The notes below the pieces were generated by a model that had not been told where the DNA came from, searched no databases, and saw nothing but the letters and a program-made list of their open reading frames with translations. Shown in pieces: positions 26,025-34,794 of a stretch of 64,000 bases of DNA (within the stretch, counting starts at the first letter, position 1; each line of letters opens with the position of its first letter). The translations under genes and the position numbers were made by a program. Source of the stretch: Treponema sp. UBA4307 (GTDB taxonomy: Bacteria; Spirochaetota; Spirochaetia; Treponematales; Treponemataceae); the NCBI GenBank assembly GCA_002394685.1, contig DGUP01000002.1:1-64000 (forward strand), in the 5' to 3' direction.

Positions 26025-26888
26025 ATGAATAATTTTAAGTGTAAATTATGCAAAACATGTGATGGAAGGGCCTGCATAGGACAAATGCCTGGAATGGGCG
26101 GCCCCCTTGAAAACAAAAACTTCATTCTCAACTGTCAGGCCTGGAAAAATTATTATCAGCAGGAAGATTACAGGCAGAACACAAAAGTATTTCTTGGACC
26201 AATGACTGGTGCAGTTGAAAACGTTGGCTACCCGGATGAAAAACAGTTTTATTCAGATTTATTTTCTGCAGTTGCAAAAACCAGAATAAAAATCAGCCTG
26301 GGAGACGGCACTCCTGATACAAAACTTCAGTATGGACTGGAGGCTCTGTCTGCCACAGGAAAAAAGGCGGCTGTTTTCTTTAAGCCTTATCCTGATCAAA
26401 AAATTTATGAAAGAATTGAATGGGCTCAGAATCAGGCTGAATACCTGGGAATGGATACAGATGCCTACAATATCATCACAATGAGAAATCTTGTGCACCT
26501 GGAAAGGAAAACCGGCAGTCAGCTGAAGGAACTGAAAAAATATATTAACGGTCTTGGCCTGCCTTTTGTTATAAAAGGAATTTTTACCCAGTGGGATTTA
26601 GACGTTGTTGAAGAACTCCACCCGGATGCAGTTGTAGTTTCCAATCATGGAGGAAGAATTGAAACTGAAACCGGCAGCACTGCAGATTATCTGAAAAATC
26701 ACATTGATTATTTGAAAAAATATTGCGGAGAAGTCTGGGTTGACGGTGGTATCCGCAGCAGGGATGATATAAACGCCGCAGCCTTTTTAGGTGCCGCTGC
26801 AGTAATGGTAGGAAGGCCTGCAGTAACAGCCCTTTGCCGCTCCGGTGAAGAAGGAATTCGTTTACTGGCAGAAAAACTTGGCCTTTAA
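26025..26888 (+). CDS. FMN-dependent alpha-hydroxy-acid dehydrogenase/oxidase-like protein
   Basis: 287 aa from the ATG at 26025, which follows GGGAG; earlier in-frame starts lie inside pfkA. A cysteine-rich N-terminus (CKLCKTCDGRACIG, then PGMGG) is typical of the anaerobe branch of this family and could bind a metal. The TIM-barrel FMN site is shown by FVIKGIF, VVVSNHGGRIETE (His and Arg of the catalytic site) and VDGGIRSRDDI, ending AVMVGRPAV. It probably oxidises a 2-hydroxy acid such as lactate, but the substrate is not shown by sequence. Co-transcription with pfkA is likely. Confidence 0.8.
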   Translation: MNNFKCKLCKTCDGRACIGQMPGMGGPLENKNFILNCQAWKNYYQQEDYRQNTKVFLGPMTGAVENVGYPDEKQFYSDLFSAVAKTRIKISLGDGTPDTKLQYGLEALSATGKKAAVFFKPYPDQKIYERIEWAQNQAEYLGMDTDAYNIITMRNLVHLERKTGSQLKELKKYINGLGLPFVIKGIFTQWDLDVVEELHPDAVVVSNHGGRIETETGSTADYLKNHIDYLKKYCGEVWVDGGIRSRDDINAAAFLGAAAVMVGRPAVTALCRSGEEGIRLLAEKLGL

Positions 26889-26917
26889 TTTTACTTTGCT
26901 GAAAAAGTCAAATGGGC

Positions 26918-26979
26918 AAAAAAAAATCCACCCTTCTTTGAAGTGTACTTCAAGTGTACTTCAATTGAGTGGATTTTTT
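26918..26979. terminator. Bidirectional terminator with an internal duplicated hairpin
   Basis: An 11-base perfect stem (26921-26931 with 26969-26979) is flanked by A and T runs and serves both convergent genes. Its loop holds TTGAAG-TGTA-CTTCAA, and the unit AAGTGTACTTC occurs twice in tandem. Confidence 0.85.
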
Positions 26980-27001
26980 ATAATCGGACTAAAACGAAAT
27001 A

Positions 27002-27448
27002 TTAGTACCAGACAGAAGCCTGATCGTCCCAGTCGATTAATTCTTCCGGCTTAAAGAAAAGGCCGATTTCACGAGCAGCGCTTTCATCACTGTCACTTGC
27101 GTGGATGATGTTGTGCTGAGTGTGGCTGCAGTAGTCACCGCGGATTGTACCTGGATGAGCATCAGCAGGACTTGTAGAACCTGTGATTCTTCTTACCAGA
27201 GTGATACAGTCATCGCCCTGCCATACCATAGCAACTACAGGACCGCTTGTGATGTAATCAACAAGTGGATCGTAGAAAGGCTTACCTTTGTGTTCTGCGT
27301 AATGCTTTTCAGCGAGTTCTTTGTCGATATTCATTAACTTAAGGCCTACAAGCTTAAGACCCTTCTTTTCAAGGCGGCTAATTACTTCGCCTACAAGTCT
27401 GCGGTTTAATACCCCAGGCTTCAACATTGTAAAACATCTTGTACTCAT
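27002..27448 (-). CDS. ndk: Nucleoside diphosphate kinase
   Basis: 148 aa. It exchanges terminal phosphates among nucleoside di- and triphosphates. It has the N-terminal FTMLKPGVL with the ATP-site Lys, the GSTSPADAHPGTIRGDY stretch and the active-site His in HNIIHASDSDESA. There is no Shine-Dalgarno sequence; the promoter -10 box ends nine bases before the ATG, so the mRNA is probably leaderless. Confidence 0.95.
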   Translation of the reverse strand: MSTRCFTMLKPGVLNRRLVGEVISRLEKKGLKLVGLKLMNIDKELAEKHYAEHKGKPFYDPLVDYITSGPVVAMVWQGDDCITLVRRITGSTSPADAHPGTIRGDYCSHTQHNIIHASDSDESAAREIGLFFKPEELIDWDDQASVWY

Positions 27449-27457
27449 ATTCAGAAA

Positions 27458-27486
27458 AAAATAACAAAATTTATTTCTTTGTTCAA
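27458..27486 (-). promoter_or_regulatory. Promoter of ndk (leaderless type)
   Basis: On the minus strand TTGAAC (27481-27486), a 17-base spacer and TATTTT (27458-27463) end nine bases before the ndk ATG, with no ribosome-binding site between. Confidence 0.55.
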
Positions 27487-27514
27487 GAGAGCATAAGCCT
27501 GTAAAGCCCGAAAA

Positions 27515-28297
27515 TTAAGGGTTTTCCTCATTTTTTTTATCATTTTCTTCCTGAAAAATATCATTTTCCTGCTCTTCTGCCTTTGCCGCCTCTTTTGCAG
27601 CCTTTTTCTCTGCCCTGCTTGCCCGAATGGCTTTTGCAAAGGACCAGGTTCTTGTTACTGTAAATCCCCAGAGCCATCCCTGCCCAAGAAACTTTTCTGA
27701 CAATCCTTCCAGTTCACAGTTCAGGGCATAAGGGAATTTATATCCCACATGAACATCCACCATAAAATAGAGGGGTAAAGTAAAACGATATCCTACATAG
27801 GGAGTAAAACTTAAAACCCAGCCGTTATCGTGGGTGAAATTCAAAAATCCGTCCATGTTGTCAAAGTAGTCAATTCCACCCCCAATTCCAAGATAAAGTT
27901 TACGCATCTGATTGCTCATTGGATATAAAACTGCCCATCCCGAAAATGAAGAAGCAAGACACTGGTCATCAAATCCATTATCCCAAAACCATTCCTCCTT
28001 AACCAGAAGTTTTACTGCCAGATGAGGTACAAGCTGCCACTCACTTTCCAGGGTAAGATCTATTCCATGAGGCACAATTCCTTTCCAGATTAAACTTGCT
28101 CCAAACTGGGTTATGTTTAAGGTTTCCGGCTCTTTCCAGTTTACAGACAATTGTTCCTTGATTTTATCCCAAGCATTAAGTGAAGTTGAAGGGAAGCCCT
28201 GAAAGTCAATATTTTCTTCTGCGAAAAGGCCCTTTACCGGCAGAATCAGAAGCATAAGAAAAAGGGCAGCCCTGAAGGCAGTTAACTTATTTTTCAT
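27515..28297 (-). CDS. Exported protein, probable outer-membrane beta-barrel
   Basis: 260 aa from the ATG at 28297, which has GAGAGG upstream; nine in-frame codons precede it. A signal peptide (about 1-27) ends near LFAEE. The middle alternates aromatic and glycine-rich strands (for example FTPYVGYRFTLPLYFMVDVH), typical of small barrel proteins. The last 40 residues are Lys/Ala/Glu-rich with no clear fold. No named family is recognised. Its stop lies 67 bases before the ndk start on the same strand, but ndk has its own promoter. Confidence 0.65.
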   Translation of the reverse strand: MKNKLTAFRAALFLMLLILPVKGLFAEENIDFQGFPSTSLNAWDKIKEQLSVNWKEPETLNITQFGASLIWKGIVPHGIDLTLESEWQLVPHLAVKLLVKEEWFWDNGFDDQCLASSFSGWAVLYPMSNQMRKLYLGIGGGIDYFDNMDGFLNFTHDNGWVLSFTPYVGYRFTLPLYFMVDVHVGYKFPYALNCELEGLSEKFLGQGWLWGFTVTRTWSFAKAIRASRAEKKAAKEAAKAEEQENDIFQEENDKKNEENP

Positions 28298-28374
28298 ACA
28301 AATCCTCTCATTGTAAAATAACACTAATAATTAAATTATTTTAACATCTTATTGCTGTATTCATAAGAAGAAAA

Positions 28375-28403
28375 TTGATATTTTTTACTTAATAAAGTAA
28401 GAT
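28375..28403 (+). promoter_or_regulatory. Promoter of the rnf operon (leaderless type)
   Basis: TTGATA (28375-28380), a 17-base spacer and TAAGAT (28398-28403) end nine bases before the rnfC ATG. No Shine-Dalgarno sequence is present. Confidence 0.6.
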
Positions 28404-28412
28404 TTTAGTTAT

Positions 28413-29792
28413 ATGAAAGCGCGCACATTTAAGGGTGGAATTCACCCAAAAGAAATGAAGGAATTAAGCAATAAGTGCCCTGTCACAGCAGCTTTTCCTT
28501 CCAGCAAAACGGTAACAATTCCAGTTACCATGGGGGGCGCACCTAATACTCCATTAGTAAAAGTAGGAGACCTGGTAGCCCGTGGACAAAAAATTGCAGA
28601 CGGCACAGCTTTTATGTCTTGCCCTGTGCATTCCTCGATTGCAGGTAAAGTTAAAAAAATTCAAAACTGTCTTGTTACAGGCAGTATGGAAGTTCCCTGC
28701 ATTACAATTGAAGCCGATGATTCCGGCAGAGAAGAATTTCTTGAAGTCATGGATCCTTTCACCTGCGAAGTTGAAGACGCTCTTAAAAGAATAAGGGAAG
28801 CTGGCATCGTAGGTATGGGAGGAGCATCTTTTCCTGCTCACGTAAAGTTCAATCCGCCAAAAGACAAGGATGTAGAATACGTTCTTGTTAATGCAGCAGA
28901 ATGTGAACCTTACCTTACATGCGATGAAAGAATCCTTCAGGAAGAAACTGAAAAAGTTGTTGACGGTCTTGCCATTGCCCTGAGAATAACAGGAGCTTTC
29001 GGCTACATTGCCCTTGAAGACAATAAAGCATATATAAAACCACAATTAGACAAAAAGATTGCAGAGCTGGGTTATTCTGATGATATGGAAGTTGTTCTGG
29101 TTAAGACAAAATATCCTCAGGGCTCAGAAAAATTCATTGTTTCTGCAGTTCTGGGAGTTGAAATTCCTACGGCTTCCCTGCCGGCTGATGCAGGTGCCAT
29201 TGTATGCAATGTGGGTACAGTAGCTGCAATTTCAGATGCCTTCAGAAAGGGACAGCCATTAGTCGACAGAGCCCTTACAATTTCAGGAGGTGCAGTTGAA
29301 AAGCCATGCAACCTGAGAGTACCTGTAGGAACCTTAGTTTCAGACCTTATTCCGGAATACTTTAATGTAAAGGAAGATGAAACTGTAAAAATCATTTCCG
29401 GCGGTCCAATGATGGGCTTTACAATGCCTTCACTGAACTTCCCTATTGCAAAGGGTACAAGCGGAATCACTTTCCTGACAAAAAAAGAAGCCTGGCTGGC
29501 AGAAGAAGAACAGTGTATCGGCTGCGGTAAATGTATGCAGGCCTGTGCAATGAGATTAAATCCTGTACTTCTTGTAAGAGCCCTTAAAGCTGATGATATA
29601 GAAAAGGCAAAAAAACTCGGACTTATGGATTGTATTGAATGCGGTTGTTGTGCCTTCACATGTCCTGCCGGGGTAAAAATCGTACAGAGAGTACGCCTGG
29701 GTAAGGGAATTGTAAGACAGCAGATGGCAGAAGCCAGGGCAAAAGCTGCAATGGAAAAAGCAAAAGCACAGGCAGCGGGAGAAACAAAATGA
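28413..29792 (+). CDS. rnfC: Rnf complex subunit RnfC
   Basis: 459 aa peripheral subunit that contacts NADH in the Rnf ferredoxin:NAD+ oxidoreductase, which couples electron transfer to Na+ or H+ movement. It has a glycine-rich GIVGMGGASFPAHVKF (nucleotide/flavin region) near residue 130 and two 4Fe-4S sites: CIGCGKCMQAC with a downstream partner, and CIECGCCAFTCPAGV, at about 370-415. It starts a six-gene operon whose genes overlap or nearly abut. The stop overlaps the rnfD start by four bases. Translation initiation appears leaderless. Confidence 0.96.
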   Translation: MKARTFKGGIHPKEMKELSNKCPVTAAFPSSKTVTIPVTMGGAPNTPLVKVGDLVARGQKIADGTAFMSCPVHSSIAGKVKKIQNCLVTGSMEVPCITIEADDSGREEFLEVMDPFTCEVEDALKRIREAGIVGMGGASFPAHVKFNPPKDKDVEYVLVNAAECEPYLTCDERILQEETEKVVDGLAIALRITGAFGYIALEDNKAYIKPQLDKKIAELGYSDDMEVVLVKTKYPQGSEKFIVSAVLGVEIPTASLPADAGAIVCNVGTVAAISDAFRKGQPLVDRALTISGGAVEKPCNLRVPVGTLVSDLIPEYFNVKEDETVKIISGGPMMGFTMPSLNFPIAKGTSGITFLTKKEAWLAEEEQCIGCGKCMQACAMRLNPVLLVRALKADDIEKAKKLGLMDCIECGCCAFTCPAGVKIVQRVRLGKGIVRQQMAEARAKAAMEKAKAQAAGETK

Positions 29793-30886
29793 CAGTATTC
29801 GAAAAACTCAATCTTTCATCCAGCCCACATTTTAAGGGTCACTGGTCAACTAAAGGAATCATGATGGGAGTTTTATTCTGTCTCCTTCCTGAATGTGCAG
29901 CCGGAGTTTATTTCTTTGGTGTACGTGCACTCCTTACAATTCTTATATCTGTTGTAAGCTGTGTTTTATTTGAAGCACTTTTTCAGATAATTACAAAGCA
30001 GCCTGTAGTAATTAAAAATCTTTCAGCTGCAGTAACAGGCGTTCTTCTGGCCTTAGTCCTTCCTTCAACAACTCCTGTATGGATGACCATTCTGGGAGCA
30101 TTTGTTGCAGTTGTAATTGCAAAAGGACTTTTCGGAGGAATCGGTTCCAACGTATTTAACCCAGCCCTTACAGGCCGAGCAGTTCTCTTTATTTCATTCC
30201 CGTCAGTTCTGGGAGCAAGCTGGTTAAACACACAGGCTTCCGTAAACAAATGGAGTCTGGCTGAATCTTCACTGAACAATCTGGATGCCATTTCCAGCGC
30301 AACAGTTCTCAGTCAGGTAAAAGCCGGAACTTTTACTGGAAACAAGGAAATGTGGCTGCAGTACCTCTTTGGAAACAGAAGCGGCTGTATTGGAGAAACA
30401 GCAATTGCCCTTATCATTCTTTCTTTCCTCCTTTTAGCACTGGGAAGAATTATTGACTGGCGTGCACCTCTGGGAATGGTAGCTTCTGCTGCACTTGCAA
30501 CATTCATTTATTCCCTGGCAAAGAGCGGAGATGCAGCATTTGCCGGCAGTTCTGTAATTACAGCCCTCCTCTCAGGCGGACTTCTCTTTGGTGCAACCTT
30601 CATGATTACAGATTACGCAACTGCTCCTGTTACAAAATGGGGACGTTTTGTATTTGGCTGCGGAGCCGGATTGATTACCTTCTTAATCAGAACATTTGGA
30701 AACTATCCGGAAGGAGTTATGTTCAGTATCCTCATAATGAATGCTGTTGCTCCTTTCCTGAACAACCTGACTGGCCGCAAATACGGTTACGGCAAAAAAG
30801 GCCACAGACGCCCTGAGCCAAGAAAGATGGTACAGGATTTCGACGTTTCTAATGCGAAAGAAATTAAAGTGGAGGAAGAAAAATGA
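29789..30886 (+). CDS. rnfD: Rnf complex subunit RnfD
   Basis: 365 aa integral membrane protein with about nine helices, homologous to NqrB. It carries covalently bound FMN in characterised Rnf/Nqr complexes. GGIGSNVFNPALTGRAVL and GGLLFGATFMITDYATAP are the conserved blocks; the Thr of FGAT is the likely flavin attachment residue by analogy. The final 30 residues are basic and cytoplasmic. It overlaps rnfC and rnfG by four bases at each end, so the genes are translationally coupled. Confidence 0.95.
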   Translation: MTVFEKLNLSSSPHFKGHWSTKGIMMGVLFCLLPECAAGVYFFGVRALLTILISVVSCVLFEALFQIITKQPVVIKNLSAAVTGVLLALVLPSTTPVWMTILGAFVAVVIAKGLFGGIGSNVFNPALTGRAVLFISFPSVLGASWLNTQASVNKWSLAESSLNNLDAISSATVLSQVKAGTFTGNKEMWLQYLFGNRSGCIGETAIALIILSFLLLALGRIIDWRAPLGMVASAALATFIYSLAKSGDAAFAGSSVITALLSGGLLFGATFMITDYATAPVTKWGRFVFGCGAGLITFLIRTFGNYPEGVMFSILIMNAVAPFLNNLTGRKYGYGKKGHRRPEPRKMVQDFDVSNAKEIKVEEEK

Positions 30887-31476
30887 GTGCTGCAAAACCA
30901 ATGATAAAGTTAGGCCTGGTTCTGGCAGTTTATGCATTTGTTTCCTGCACAGTCCTTGCTGTAGTTAACAATTTTACAGCTCCAAGAATCGAACTTAATC
31001 AAATTAAAAAGCGCAATATGATGATGCAGAAAATGATTCCTGAAGCTGACTCTTTTGAAAAAGTAGAAAACTTTGAGCCTTCAGGAAACCGCTCAATTAC
31101 AATTGATTCCCTTTATTCCGCAGTAAAAGATGGAGAAGTAATTGGAGCAATTGTACAGGTAAGCGGACCAACTTACGATAAAGCAACCATTGTACTTGCA
31201 ATAGACAGATTCCTGACAGTTAAAGGTATGGACTTTCTTGAACTTACAGACTCTCCGGGATTTGGAAATAAAGCAATGAAATCAGACTTCTTCCTTCCAA
31301 GCGGAAAAACTTTCTACGGACAGTTTGCAGGACTTGATTCTTCTAAAGGATTTACAGCCGGCGAAACTTTCGATGCAATTTCCGGAGCAACAATCACTTC
31401 AAAAGGTGTTGGAGAACTCCTGAATGCCGGCACAAAAAGCATTACCGCTTACTTAAAGGAGCTTGGCAATGAATAA
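30883..31476 (+). CDS. rnfG: Rnf complex subunit RnfG
   Basis: 197 aa. One N-terminal membrane helix (about 8-28) anchors an extracytoplasmic flavin domain. The FMN attachment motif is ISGATITSKGV near residue 168, where the Thr would be linked through phosphate. Homologous to NqrC. It overlaps rnfD by four bases and rnfE by eight. Confidence 0.95.
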   Translation: MSAAKPMIKLGLVLAVYAFVSCTVLAVVNNFTAPRIELNQIKKRNMMMQKMIPEADSFEKVENFEPSGNRSITIDSLYSAVKDGEVIGAIVQVSGPTYDKATIVLAIDRFLTVKGMDFLELTDSPGFGNKAMKSDFFLPSGKTFYGQFAGLDSSKGFTAGETFDAISGATITSKGVGELLNAGTKSITAYLKELGNE

Positions 31477-32215
31477 GAAACTTTCTATTTTCACAAACGG
31501 ATTTATTAGAGAAAATCCACTTCTGGTTTTAAATATTGGTTTGTGTTCATCCCTGGGTGTAACCGTTCAAATTTTCAACGGACTGGGAATGGGTATAAGC
31601 ATGACTTTCGTTCTTGTAATGAGTGAAATTGTTATTTCCCTTTTCAGAAAACACATTCCTTCTTCTATCCGTCTTCCAGTATTTATTATCATCATCGCTG
31701 CATTTACTACAATCGTTCAGATGGTGCTTAATGCATATATGGAAAGCCTTTATTCCGCACTGGGAGTCTTTCTGCCGCTGATTGTAGTAAACTGTATCAT
31801 CATGGGACGTGTAGAAGCTTTTGCTTCAAAGAATAAACTTTCAGATTCAATTCTTGATGCACTGGGTATGGGAATTGGTTACACAGCAGTTCTTGTCATC
31901 ATCTCTTTTGTTCGTGAACTTTTAGGTGCAGGTACCCTGATGGATGGAACTCCTTTAAAAGTAACAATCATCCCGGAAGCCTATAGAATCGGTCTTTTTA
32001 ATTCTGCCCCAGGAGGCTTCCTTGCCTTTGGTTTTTTGGGAGCCCTGATGCAGGCAATTAAAAACAGAAAGCTTAAGATTGCAAAGAAGGATCTTAAAGC
32101 AGAAAAGGAATTTGCTAAAGAACTTGCTAATGCAAAGCCTCCTGTTGATTTAAGCAAAATTGAATCAGAAGACAAGGCTGAAGCAGAAAATAAGACACAG
32201 GAGGAAACAAAATGA
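31469..32215 (+). CDS. rnfE: Rnf complex subunit RnfE
   Basis: 248 aa with six helices, one of the two antiparallel Rnf/Nqr core membrane subunits (NqrD-like). Typical blocks are NPLLVLNIGLCSSLGVT and VNCIIMGRVEAFA. I start at the ATG 31469 because GGAG lies seven bases ahead; a TTG two codons upstream is also in frame. The C-terminal 40 residues form a charged cytoplasmic extension (Lys/Ala/Glu) not needed in shorter homologues. It overlaps rnfA by four bases. Confidence 0.94.
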   Translation: MNKKLSIFTNGFIRENPLLVLNIGLCSSLGVTVQIFNGLGMGISMTFVLVMSEIVISLFRKHIPSSIRLPVFIIIIAAFTTIVQMVLNAYMESLYSALGVFLPLIVVNCIIMGRVEAFASKNKLSDSILDALGMGIGYTAVLVIISFVRELLGAGTLMDGTPLKVTIIPEAYRIGLFNSAPGGFLAFGFLGALMQAIKNRKLKIAKKDLKAEKEFAKELANAKPPVDLSKIESEDKAEAENKTQEETK

Positions 32216-32790
32216 GTGACCTTCTTTCAATCTTTATAAAATCAGCTATTGTAGATAACGTTGTCTTTATTCAATACCTGGCTATTTGTCCTTTTATCGG
32301 TATGACAAGCGACACTCAGAAAGCCACAGGAATGAGTCTTGCAACAACTTTCGTAATTATTCTGGCTACAGCAGTAACCTGGCCTCTTTACAAGTTTATC
32401 CTTGTTCCTCTTCATATTGAATTTCTGAGGACACTGATTTTTATTCTTGTAATTGCATCCCTGGTACAGCTGGTAGAATTCTATCTCAAGAAATCTTCTC
32501 CAGCCCTCTACTCTTCAATGGGTGTTTACCTTGCCCTTATTACAACAAACTGTGCCGTACTTGGTGTAACAATCAAGTGCATTGACAAGAGTTACAACTA
32601 TGGAGAAAGCCTTATCTACGCTCTTGGTGCAGCAATAGGCTTTTTGCTCAGTATGGTAATTATGTCAGCCGTAAGAAGCAGGATTAAAACAGCAAAGCTT
32701 CCAAAAGCATTTACTGGAGTACCTATTCTGTATGTGGCTGCAGGACTCCTCAGTCTTGCATTTTTAGGTTTCAGCGGACTTATTAAATAA
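32212..32790 (+). CDS. rnfA: Rnf complex subunit RnfA
   Basis: 192 aa, six helices, the NqrE-like partner of RnfE. It has the conserved DNVVFIQYLAICPFIGM near residue 15 and LALITTNCAVLGVT near residue 102; each carries a Cys that in homologues helps hold an iron centre between the two core subunits. RnfB begins nine bases after the stop. Confidence 0.95.
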   Translation: MSDLLSIFIKSAIVDNVVFIQYLAICPFIGMTSDTQKATGMSLATTFVIILATAVTWPLYKFILVPLHIEFLRTLIFILVIASLVQLVEFYLKKSSPALYSSMGVYLALITTNCAVLGVTIKCIDKSYNYGESLIYALGAAIGFLLSMVIMSAVRSRIKTAKLPKAFTGVPILYVAAGLLSLAFLGFSGLIK

Positions 32791-32799
32791 GGGTGAACT

Positions 32800-33609
32800 A
32801 TGAAAACAATTCTTTTTACAGGTCTGGTCGCCCTTGGGGTGGCATTCATATTAGGTCTTTTACTGGGTCTCTTTAAGAAGATTTTTGCAGTAGAAGTTGA
32901 TGAAAAAGTTCAGCAGGTAAGGGACATTCTTCCTGGAGCAAACTGCGGTGGCTGTGGATTCCCTGGATGTGACGGATTTGCAGCAGCTGTTTGTAAGGGT
33001 GAAGCTCCTGCGGGAGGCTGTTCTGCCGGTGGTGCAGATGTTGCAGCTAAAATAGGAAAGGTACTTGGACAGCAGGTTTCCGTAGAAAGAAAAGTTGCTC
33101 TTCTGACCTGCAAAGGTACAAAGGAATGTGCAAAGGCTCGTCCAAATTACATTGGCATTAAAAGTTGTAAGGCAGTTGCACTTGCAGCAAACAACACAAA
33201 ACTTTGTTCTTTCGGCTGTATTGGTTTAGGAGATTGTGTAAAGGTTTGTAAATTCGGAGCCCTTTCCCTGGGTGAAGACGGCCTTCCAAAAGTTGATTAC
33301 AGCAAGTGTACAGGTTGTGGTGCCTGTGTAAACGCTTGTCCAAAACATCTTTTCAATCTGATAAATGCAAATCTGAAAGGTGCAGTTGCCCTCTGTTCAA
33401 ATCACAGTGACAACAAACCTCAGATTAAGAAAGATTGTTCTGCAGGATGTTTCAAATGCGGTCTTTGTGCAAAAAAATGTCCTAAGGAAGCAATTGATAT
33501 ATCAGGTGGAATTCCTAAGATTGATTATGAAAAATGTATCAGTTGTAAACTTTGCGTAAAGGCATGTCCTGACCAGGTAATTGTTATGCTGCAGGATATT
33601 ATAAAATAA
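32800..33609 (+). CDS. rnfB: Rnf complex subunit RnfB
   Basis: 269 aa iron-sulfur subunit that takes electrons from ferredoxin. One N-terminal helix (5-27) is followed by the RnfB-type cluster site NCGGCGFPGCDGFAAAVC with a further Cys, then four ferredoxin-like Cys groups: GCIGLGDCVKVC, CTGCGACVNACPKH, CFKCGLCAKKCPKE and CISCKLCVKACPDQ. It is last in the rnfCDGEAB operon and is closed by a strong terminator. Confidence 0.95.
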   Translation: MKTILFTGLVALGVAFILGLLLGLFKKIFAVEVDEKVQQVRDILPGANCGGCGFPGCDGFAAAVCKGEAPAGGCSAGGADVAAKIGKVLGQQVSVERKVALLTCKGTKECAKARPNYIGIKSCKAVALAANNTKLCSFGCIGLGDCVKVCKFGALSLGEDGLPKVDYSKCTGCGACVNACPKHLFNLINANLKGAVALCSNHSDNKPQIKKDCSAGCFKCGLCAKKCPKEAIDISGGIPKIDYEKCISCKLCVKACPDQVIVMLQDIIK

Positions 33610-33661
33610 AAATTAACCTGTCCAGAAAATTCTGCTTTCTGAACAGGTCTATTCAAGATAC

Positions 33662-33699
33662 CGACAGTTCGGAAAGAAACATTCCGAACTGTTTTTTTT
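33662..33699 (+). terminator. Rho-independent terminator of the rnf operon
   Basis: ACAGTTCGGAA (33664-33674) pairs perfectly with TTCCGAACTGT (33682-33692), followed by a T run. A weaker hairpin (about 33616-33648) lies between it and the rnfB stop. Confidence 0.9.
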
Positions 33700-33716
33700 A
33701 TTTATAAAGTGAGGGT

Positions 33717-34118
33717 CTAGTTTCCAAACAAACGCCTCGTCACTATCCTTGTTTTAATGTTTAAATCAAAGATCTGGTTACCTTCATTAATAATACGAAT
33801 AGTATTGTTATCCAGCAGTTCCATACTTTTTATAAAGACCCACTGTACATCAGTTTCCATAAATGGAATGTAGACATTTTTGTAAAGAGTGATTCTCCTT
33901 ACAATTACTCCTGTTTTTATATTTTTTATAATCACTACACCTTTGCCGCTAAAAAGTCCTCCACAATAATCAGCAGAGTATTCATATCCATTATGAATTA
34001 TTGGAGAAACTTCCGGAGGTGCGGATCTCTTGGCAAAAGCTGATGAAAGAGAAAGAAAAAAAAAGCATATCAGAAAAAAGTATTTTATTTTAATATCAGA
34101 TCTGAAAAAACAAGTCAT
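33717..34118 (-). CDS. Small exported protein of unknown function
   Basis: 133 aa with a signal peptide (about 1-28, ending SSAFA). The mature part is a short, probably beta-rich domain without a recognised motif. A GGAAG box six bases before the ATG supports the start. It follows the lipoprotein gene by 11 bases and is probably co-transcribed. Its job cannot be told. Confidence 0.6.
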   Translation of the reverse strand: MTCFFRSDIKIKYFFLICFFFLSLSSAFAKRSAPPEVSPIIHNGYEYSADYCGGLFSGKGVVIIKNIKTGVIVRRITLYKNVYIPFMETDVQWVFIKSMELLDNNTIRIINEGNQIFDLNIKTRIVTRRLFGN

Positions 34119-34129
34119 TTATATCTTCC

Positions 34130-34642
34130 TCAATTTTCCCGAATTTTATCCTTATATCTGATTTCATTTTTTCCGTCTTGATATAAATCTAACATATAGC
34201 CCTTTTCATCATTAAAAATGATTTGTTTTTGTGAATACAATTTGTCTTCTTCATCAGGAAGCACATTTGTTATTTCAGAGTAAGCAGAGGTCTGAACAAT
34301 AAAGGAGGTACTTCCGTCTTTATATAAATTCAAGGCTGAGTTAAAATCTTTTTTGTCATCAAGAAGTTGATAAGCAACAAGACCTTCTTCTTCTGTAGAA
34401 TTAATCTGGCAGATAACATCATCATTATTTTCCAGTTTGAAATTTGTGCCGTTATTTTCCCAGTATAAGATGACTGTATTTGTACCATTACAGATTTTTA
34501 CTGTATGAATATTAAGTGAATCTGGATCCATATAGTATTGAATACTGCAGTTTTCATTTATAGAAATTGATTTATCCCTACTGCAGGCAGAAAAGAAAAA
34601 CGGCAAAATTAAAAGCAAAACAATTATGGATTTTTTTTTCAT
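34130..34642 (-). CDS. Small lipoprotein of unknown function
   Basis: 170 aa. The N-terminus MKKKSIIVLLLILPFFFSAC is a lipoprotein signal with Cys at residue 20 as the lipid site. The mature part is polar and probably beta-rich, with no named domain. TTTGGAG precedes the ATG. It forms a two-gene unit with the downstream exported protein. Confidence 0.65.
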   Translation of the reverse strand: MKKKSIIVLLLILPFFFSACSRDKSISINENCSIQYYMDPDSLNIHTVKICNGTNTVILYWENNGTNFKLENNDDVICQINSTEEEGLVAYQLLDDKKDFNSALNLYKDGSTSFIVQTSAYSEITNVLPDEEDKLYSQKQIIFNDEKGYMLDLYQDGKNEIRYKDKIREN

Positions 34643-34731
34643 TTTTTACTCCAAATATTTTTTTTATACATACTTTCTGTATAAGGTTTCTGTTTACGTT
34701 AAACACAGTCATATAAAGATTAGGGTACATC

Positions 34732-34786
34732 TAAAAAAATCAGCCGGCAACATCTGAGCATTAAGATTCTGCGCTGCCCGGCTGAC
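34732..34786 (-). terminator. Rho-independent terminator of the Cache chemoreceptor gene
   Basis: TCAGCCGGC (34740-34748) pairs with the GC-rich arm 34776-34785, one base bulged. On the minus strand a T run follows. It lies nine bases beyond the chemoreceptor stop. Confidence 0.8.
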
Positions 34787-34794
34787 TTTACTCA

